This document shows, one piece after another, positions 58,876 through 64,000 of a stretch of 64,000 bases of DNA (position 1 is the first letter of the stretch; each line of letters begins with the position of its first letter). The stretch is from Streptomyces sp. F63 (GTDB lineage Bacteria; Actinomycetota; Actinomycetes; Streptomycetales; Streptomycetaceae). The stretch lies in NCBI RefSeq assembly GCF_018070345.1, contig NZ_JAGPXX010000002.1:372001-436000 (forward strand), in the 5' to 3' direction. The notes under the pieces were generated by a model. The model was not told where the DNA came from. It ran no database searches and saw only the letters and a program-made list of their open reading frames with translations. Both the position numbers and the translations under genes were made by a program.

Positions 58876-60059
58876 TCAGCGCGACGTCATCAGGGCGAAC
58901 AGTCGGTCCTGTACCTCCTGAACCTCTGGCTTCCGGTGCCACGGTCGCAGTTCGCGGACGGCTCCGAAAACGATGTTGAGCCCACCCCCGCCCCGGGTTC
59001 GTTCCAGTTCCTCGATCGCTGTGCCGAGCGTGGCGGTCGCCGCGCTGACCTCGCCTTGCCGGATGAGGGCGAGCGTAAGGTTTCCCAGCACGATCGAGCG
59101 CGACTTTCTGCCATCCCGCAGAGCCTCAGCTGTCTCCGTGAGCTGCTGCTCCGCACGACGGTATTGGCCAAGAGATAGGTAGCAAGAGCCGGCGAGACGG
59201 CTGAATTGGGCGGCGGACACCAGCTCCGCGCACGGGTCACAGTCGTCCACCCGGCTCAGCTGGGCCTCGGTGAGAGCCAGCTCTCGTTGACACTGCGCAG
59301 CCTGCCCGAGCATGGCCAGTCCTTCCGCCGCGTGAAGCCGGGCCAGCCCGGTCAGGGCGTGGCTGACCCGCTCGGCTAACTCAGCGACGCGATGAGTCAG
59401 TTGAACTCCGATCTGCCCTCGCCAGAACCGTAGAGAGCAACGTGGGCAGTTCGGAGCAGGGCCAGACCTTCGAGAACGGGGTCTCGCAGCAAGCGAGCAA
59501 CTGCCGCGCTCTGGCCGTAGAAGGACCTGGCCGTCTGGTGATCCCGCCGCTGAGAGGCGTCCCACACGAGCTGCCCCATAAGCGCGGCGAAATCAGCCTG
59601 GAGACTGCGTAGTTCGCGTCGGACTCTGCCACGCCGCGCTTCCTCGGCGAGAAGCGTCACGCGCCCGAGCTGCTGCCCGGCTTCCGCGATGAGTCCGGCC
59701 GACGGAAACCGATCGTACCGATCAGCCAGGTCCTCGCAGTCCGCACGCAAGACAGCGCAGGTGCCGAGGTCCACGCGGTCGGGATGCCTCATGGCGTGCG
59801 CACATCGCTCTGCGTCCTCGTCAACGGGACCGGCGGCGTCGAACGCGTTGGTCGGCGCCGTCAGAAGCCGCTGCAGTTCCATGGCCGTCAGACCGAGAGC
59901 GCGACCCAGCCGAGGCCTTATCCATGGTTGTGGATCACACTTCCCGCTTTCCCAGCGGAAGACGGTTGATCGATCCACTCGGAGCAGGTGGGCGAGAGCT
60001 TCCTGTGTCAGCCCACGAGTTTCGCGTCGCTCGGCGAGACGCCGCCTCTTGGCCGCCAT
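58876..60059 (-). pseudogene. XRE-family regulator with TPR-like repeats, interrupted by a one-base deletion
   Basis: The N-terminal half (ATG 60059) has an XRE helix-turn-helix (ERRETRGLTQEALAHLLRV, FRWESGKCDPQPW) and a helical region to LYGSGE. It then frameshifts to a stop at 59397. The C-terminal half (GQIGVQLTHRVAELAERVSHAL, ALTEAQLSRVDDCDP, LAGSCYLSLGQYRRAEQQL) continues one frame away to 58876. Adding one G to GAGGGCAG (59416-59418 on the plus strand) restores a single protein of about 395 residues, the normal length for these regulators. Either a pseudogene or an assembly indel. It is divergent from the ATPase at 60238, like the intact whiJ-like locus at 11675-13297. Confidence 0.82.
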
Positions 60060-60237
60060 GCCCGCTCACTCCCCCAACCGACTCTGCGCAACGGGCCTGT
60101 TCAGCCATGGGAATGCCACACCGATGCGTCACAGGCGCCCCAATCCTGCCCTGGTTCCGGCTGCTTTCAAGCGATCTTCTTGATGTCTCACCCCTTTTGC
60201 GGACGAGCCCAGAACCGCTGCTGAAAGGAACTTCGCC

Positions 60238-60795
60238 ATGCACCGCCCCACACCGCTCCCCATGCCCTACGGGTTCCGCGTAGCGCCCCAACGTGACGCT
60301 GTCTCCGCGGCTCGGCGGCGCCTCGTGACCGTCCTCCACAGGTGGCGCGTCCCACTGTCCGAGGAGACCCTGCGCGACGTCGAGCTGATGTCGAGCGAGG
60401 TCATCACCAATGCGGTGGTGCACACGGAGGCCACCTGTGCCGTTGCCGTCCGCTGGACGGGGCGGCGTGTACGCGTCGAAGTGACCGATGACGGTCCGGG
60501 CCGGCCGGTGGTGAACTCCGACGGGTCGGAGGGAGAACACGGACGGGGGCTCGTCTTGGTGGAGTCCTTGTCCGCGGCCTGGGGCACCCGGCGCGTCCCC
60601 GCAGGCAAGGTGATCTGGTTCGAGGTCGAGCCGGAAGCGTGCAAGACCGGCATGGAAAGGCTCTCTACCTTGGTCCGCGCCACGGTCTCTCGTGCACACC
60701 CCGGGGCAGGCCAGCCGGCCCGCATTCGGCCCCGGATCGTCGTTCTCACCCATGACCACGATCAGCTTCCCCGGCACCTCCTGAGCTCGGGCTGA
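60238..60795 (+). CDS. RsbW-like ATP-binding protein
   Basis: This 185-residue protein has the GHKL ATPase domain (N-box MSSEVITNAVVHTEAT, G1 VTDDGPGRP, G2 HGRGLVLVESLS) seen in anti-sigma factors and related switch kinases. The C-terminal 40 residues go beyond the domain. GAAAGGAAC precedes the ATG at 60238. It is divergent from the broken HTH-TPR gene, sharing a 178-base control region. The sigma or anti-anti-sigma partner is not in the window. Confidence 0.85.
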   Translation: MHRPTPLPMPYGFRVAPQRDAVSAARRRLVTVLHRWRVPLSEETLRDVELMSSEVITNAVVHTEATCAVAVRWTGRRVRVEVTDDGPGRPVVNSDGSEGEHGRGLVLVESLSAAWGTRRVPAGKVIWFEVEPEACKTGMERLSTLVRATVSRAHPGAGQPARIRPRIVVLTHDHDQLPRHLLSSG

Positions 60796-60864
60796 TCAAG
60801 ACCCTGCGCTCTGTCGGCGGCTGATGCTAGAACGGTGGCCGGACTTCGCGACACGGGGAGAGAC

Positions 60865-63800
60865 GTGACCGACCAGGCAGCTCACGACATCCCGCCCATC
60901 GCCGGGCTCTACGAGAAGCTCATCACCACCCGGCTGGAACGGCGCATCGGCGAGCTGGCCTCGCAGGGCTGGCAACCGGTGGCGGGCACGGTCGGTGAAG
61001 CCTCGTCCCCGCACGTCCTCTCCCGGCACATCGGAGAGACGGTCAGGCGGATTCTTCAAGGGCTCACCCCAGCCGAGCAGGTGGCGGCGGCCAATCACGT
61101 CCTGAAATCCCTCAACACGATCGAAGGCGCCCAGGAGTGGGTGCAGCTTGTCGCCGACGGGCCCCGTCAACTCCTGGCACTCTCCGAGAAAGAGTCGTCC
61201 GACGCCTACGCACTCCGCCCGGCCACGCCCCTATCCGAAACGGCCCTGATCACCAATGCCCCGGAGGACCCGAGTGTCGGCTTCGAGTTGCGGGCCGAGC
61301 TCGCCACCGCGGACCGCGTGGACCTGCTGTGCGCCTTCGTGAAGTGGCACGGCCTCCGCGTCCTCGAAGAGTCACTTCAGGCCGCACGGCGCCGGGGGGT
61401 CCCGATACGCGTGATCACTACGACCTACCTCGGCGCGACCGAGCGCCGTGCCCTCGACCGGCTGGTGCGGGATTTCGGCGCCGAGGTCAAGGTCAACTAC
61501 GAGCTGCGCTCGACCCGCCTGCACGCCAAGGCGTGGCTGTTCCGCCGCAACAGCGGCTACGACACCGCCTATGTGGGCAGCTCCAACCTCTCCAGGGCAG
61601 CTCTCCTCGATGGCCTGGAGTGGAACGTACGGCTCTCGTCCGTCGCCACCCCAGCCGTGCTCCAGAAGTTCGAGGCCACCTTCGACTCGTACTGGAACGA
61701 GACGTCCTTCGAGCACTACGACCCGGACGAGGACAGCGACCGGCTGGATACCGCCTTGCAGCAAGCAGGCGGCAGTACGAGCGCCACTCCACGCGGTCGG
61801 ATCACTCTTTCTGGCCTTGAGGTGCGCCCGTACCCCCACCAGCGGGACATGCTGGAGCGCCTGGAGGTCGAGCGCGAGATCCACGACCGGCACCGCAATC
61901 TCCTGGTGGCGGCCACCGGCACCGGTAAGACGGTGATGGCCGCTCTGGACTACAAGCATCTGCGGCTGAAGCACGGCAGAGACCTGCGACTGCTGTTCGT
62001 AGCGCATCGCAGGGAGATCCTGCAGCAGTCGCTCCGCACCTACCAGGATGTGCTCGTCGACGCCAACTTCGGCGAGTCCCTGCACAGCGGAGAGATCCCG
62101 GAGAAGTGGGAACACGTCTTCGCCAGCGTGCAGTCGCTCAACGCCCGCTCCCTCGAACGGCTGCCACCCGGCCATTTCGATGTGGTGGTCATCGACGAGT
62201 TTCACCACGGCACTTCGCCGACCTACCGAAAGATCCTCGACCACTTCCGGCCCATGGAACTGCTCGGACTAACGGCGACCCCCGAGCGCATGGACGGCCG
62301 TAACATCCAGGACGAATTCTTCGACGGCCGCATCGCTGCCGAGATGCGCTTGTGGGAGGCGCTGGAGAACGATCTCCTCAGCCCCTTCCACTACTTCGGC
62401 ATCACAGACAGCACGGACCTCCGCGCCGTGGCCTGGAAGCGCGGCTCCTACGACCCGGCGGCCCTGGACCGTGTCCTCACCGGCAGCACCGCACGCGCCC
62501 GGCTGGTTCTCAAGGCGGTCAGGGACAAGATCGCGGAACCTCACACCATGCGGGCTCTCGGCTTCTGCGTGTCCGTGGCCCACGCCCACTTCATGGCGGA
62601 AACATTCCGCGGACAGGGCCTGCGTGCAGTCGCCCTGTCCGCGGAGACACCCGCAGATCAGCGGAAGGCGGCCCTGGACGACCTCAGGTCCGGAGAGCTC
62701 CAGGTCATCTTCTCCGTCGACCTCTTCAACGAAGGACTCGACGTCCCGGATGTCGACACTCTGCTTCTCCTGCGTCCGACCTCGAGCGCCACACTGTTCC
62801 TCCAGCAACTCGGCCGAGGGCTACGCCGGAGTGAGGGGAAGGCCGTGCTGACCGTTCTCGACTTCATCGGCCAGCACCGCAAGGAGTACCGCTTCGAGAA
62901 CCAGTTCCGCGCACTGACCAATCTCACCCGAAACCGGCTACTCGACCACATTGAGCACGATTTCCCGCAGCTCCCCTCCGGCTGCCAGATCGTCCTTGAA
63001 CGCAAGGCCAAGAAGGAGATCATCCAGAACATCAGCAGCCAGTTGGGAGTCAACGTCACACAACTCGCGCGCGAGGTTGCGGACTACGCCAGACCACAAC
63101 TCCGTGACTATCTCGCGGAGAGCGGCCGGGACATCAAGCAGCTCTACAAGGGGAGCAGCAACTCCTGGACCGGGCTGCTCCGCCGAGCACACCTGCTGAC
63201 TGACCCACCCCCCGACGGCGAAGCAGCCCTCCTGAAGCGCGTACCGGCCTTCTTGCATGTCGACGACCCGATCCGCTCCCGGGCCTACTCCGCCCTACTG
63301 GAGGACGACGCACTTCCCTACGACCAACTGGAAGAGCAGACCCAGGCGTATGCCCGCATGCTCTACTTCTCGATCTGGCCCCTCGGCGGACATGACACCT
63401 ACCAGGCGGGCTTCGACTCCCTCAAGCCTCAGCGCGCCTTCCGCAGCGAAGTGCGGGAGGTTCTGGCCCACGCTCTCGATCAGGCTGACCATGTGCCCAT
63501 TCCCCTCCTGAGCGAGCAGGCGGGGTTGCCGTTGAGCGTCCACTCCTCGTACAGCCGCGAGGAGATACTGCCCGCGCTGGGCCAGTCCTTCATCGGCGGC
63601 ACCATGCCGGGGCACTTCCGGGAAGGCGTGCGGTGGTGCGAGAACATCCGGACCGACGCCCTTCTGATCACCCTGGAAAAGGACGAGAAGGATTTCTCCC
63701 CGCAGACCCGGTACAAGGACTACGCCATGAGCGAGTCCCTGTTCCACTGGGAGTCGCAGAACACGACCTCCGAAACCTCCCCCACGGGCCTCCGCTATCA

Positions 63801-64000
63801 GAACCACCAGCGGCAGGGCTCCCAGGTGCTGCTGTTCGTCCGCCGCTACAAGAAGACGGACATCAACGGACCTCAGCCCTGGATGCTGCTGGGCCCCGCC
63901 GAGTACGTCGAACACCGGGGAAGCAAGCCCATGGGCGTCGTCTGGAAACTCCGGCACCCCCTGCCCGCCGACGTCTGGTCCTACTCCGCGGTGGCCGTCT
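60865..64000 (+). CDS. PLD-helicase-DUF3427 protein (probable DNA-defence enzyme), cut by the window end
   Basis: The 1,045 residues visible start at GTG 60865 after GGGGAG and run off the edge. Residues about 130-300 form a phospholipase D-like nuclease domain (VDLLCAFVKWHGLRVLEES, RLHAKAWLFRR, YVGSSNLSRAALLDGLEWN). Residues about 330-680 are a superfamily 2 helicase: Walker A AATGTGKTVM, VVIDEFHHG, LGLTATPERMDG, QQLGRGLRRSEGK. The C-terminal part matches DUF3427 (SLFHWESQNTTS, GLRYQNHQRQGSQVLLFVR, YVEHRGSKPM). This three-part build is found in bacterial restriction or defence islands, where the PLD unit cuts DNA and the helicase moves it; that role is inferred. No methylase is visible. Confidence 0.88.
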   Translation, partial: MTDQAAHDIPPIAGLYEKLITTRLERRIGELASQGWQPVAGTVGEASSPHVLSRHIGETVRRILQGLTPAEQVAAANHVLKSLNTIEGAQEWVQLVADGPRQLLALSEKESSDAYALRPATPLSETALITNAPEDPSVGFELRAELATADRVDLLCAFVKWHGLRVLEESLQAARRRGVPIRVITTTYLGATERRALDRLVRDFGAEVKVNYELRSTRLHAKAWLFRRNSGYDTAYVGSSNLSRAALLDGLEWNVRLSSVATPAVLQKFEATFDSYWNETSFEHYDPDEDSDRLDTALQQAGGSTSATPRGRITLSGLEVRPYPHQRDMLERLEVEREIHDRHRNLLVAATGTGKTVMAALDYKHLRLKHGRDLRLLFVAHRREILQQSLRTYQDVLVDANFGESLHSGEIPEKWEHVFASVQSLNARSLERLPPGHFDVVVIDEFHHGTSPTYRKILDHFRPMELLGLTATPERMDGRNIQDEFFDGRIAAEMRLWEALENDLLSPFHYFGITDSTDLRAVAWKRGSYDPAALDRVLTGSTARARLVLKAVRDKIAEPHTMRALGFCVSVAHAHFMAETFRGQGLRAVALSAETPADQRKAALDDLRSGELQVIFSVDLFNEGLDVPDVDTLLLLRPTSSATLFLQQLGRGLRRSEGKAVLTVLDFIGQHRKEYRFENQFRALTNLTRNRLLDHIEHDFPQLPSGCQIVLERKAKKEIIQNISSQLGVNVTQLAREVADYARPQLRDYLAESGRDIKQLYKGSSNSWTGLLRRAHLLTDPPPDGEAALLKRVPAFLHVDDPIRSRAYSALLEDDALPYDQLEEQTQAYARMLYFSIWPLGGHDTYQAGFDSLKPQRAFRSEVREVLAHALDQADHVPIPLLSEQAGLPLSVHSSYSREEILPALGQSFIGGTMPGHFREGVRWCENIRTDALLITLEKDEKDFSPQTRYKDYAMSESLFHWESQNTTSETSPTGLRYQNHQRQGSQVLLFVRRYKKTDINGPQPWMLLGPAEYVEHRGSKPMGVVWKLRHPLPADVWSYSAVAV

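Overview
The window reads as chromosomal DNA of a Streptomyces or a very close relative. GC is high throughout with strong third-position G/C bias, many GTG and some TTG starts, and actinobacterial families on every side: an XRE/DUF5753 regulator with DUF397 partners, RsbW-like ATPases, an ECF sigma factor of the SigE family, DUF6629, DUF6412, DUF1707, an LAxTG sortase substrate, DasR-type operators and type VII-secretion-like cassettes.

Layout. 1-1,850: a crotonase-family enzyme and a DUF6629 membrane protein. 1,881-9,782: a minus-strand galactoside operon (binding protein, two permeases, GH42 beta-galactosidase, GH36 alpha-galactosidase) without its own ATPase or repressor. 10,577-15,433: a frameshifted acetyltransferase, a whiJ/abaA-like regulatory locus, a DUF1707 protein, a lipoprotein, and two gene remnants meeting at what looks like a deletion scar. 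15,539-21,987: an RHS polymorphic toxin operon with an ADP-ribosyltransferase-like tip and a candidate immunity gene. 22,165-24,921: a flavin monooxygenase and two unknown proteins. 25,070-34,932: a transport and catabolic cluster with two maleate-isomerase/arylmalonate-decarboxylase-like enzymes, a D-2-hydroxyacid dehydrogenase, an amidase, a DUF3830 protein, an Ehu-type ABC importer and an IclR regulator. 35,061-39,123: two identical tRNA-Lys(CUU) genes around an AA10 LPMO with two DasR-like sites, a P-loop kinase and an AlkZ-like protein. 39,451-43,587: a GH6 lipoprotein, a HAD phosphatase and a collagen-like sortase-anchored protein. 44,099-48,828: small metabolic genes and a secreted beta-propeller. 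49,104-51,413: an ECF sigma factor, its probable anti-sigma factor, and a secreted protein that copies the anti-sigma factor's external domain. 52,167-55,585: a second type VII-like cassette. 55,724-60,795: a short YidC, DUF6412, a small secreted protein behind a CRP-like site, a 5-formyltetrahydrofolate cyclo-ligase family gene, a frameshifted HTH-TPR regulator and a second RsbW-like ATPase. 60,865 to the end: a PLD-helicase-DUF3427 protein, probably defensive, cut by the window edge.

The genes fall into clear working groups: galactoside uptake with hydrolysis, an amide/diacid-like catabolic unit, chitin and cellulose attack with surface attachment, and two contact or secretion weapon modules whose distal ends look exchanged (lower GC than their bodies). 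The most unusual observations are the secreted twin of an anti-sigma sensor domain, the orphan Ehu/isomerase/amidase cluster that lacks the ectoine-degrading enzymes, the exchanged toxin tips, and two genes each broken by loss of one G, which may be real decay or assembly error.
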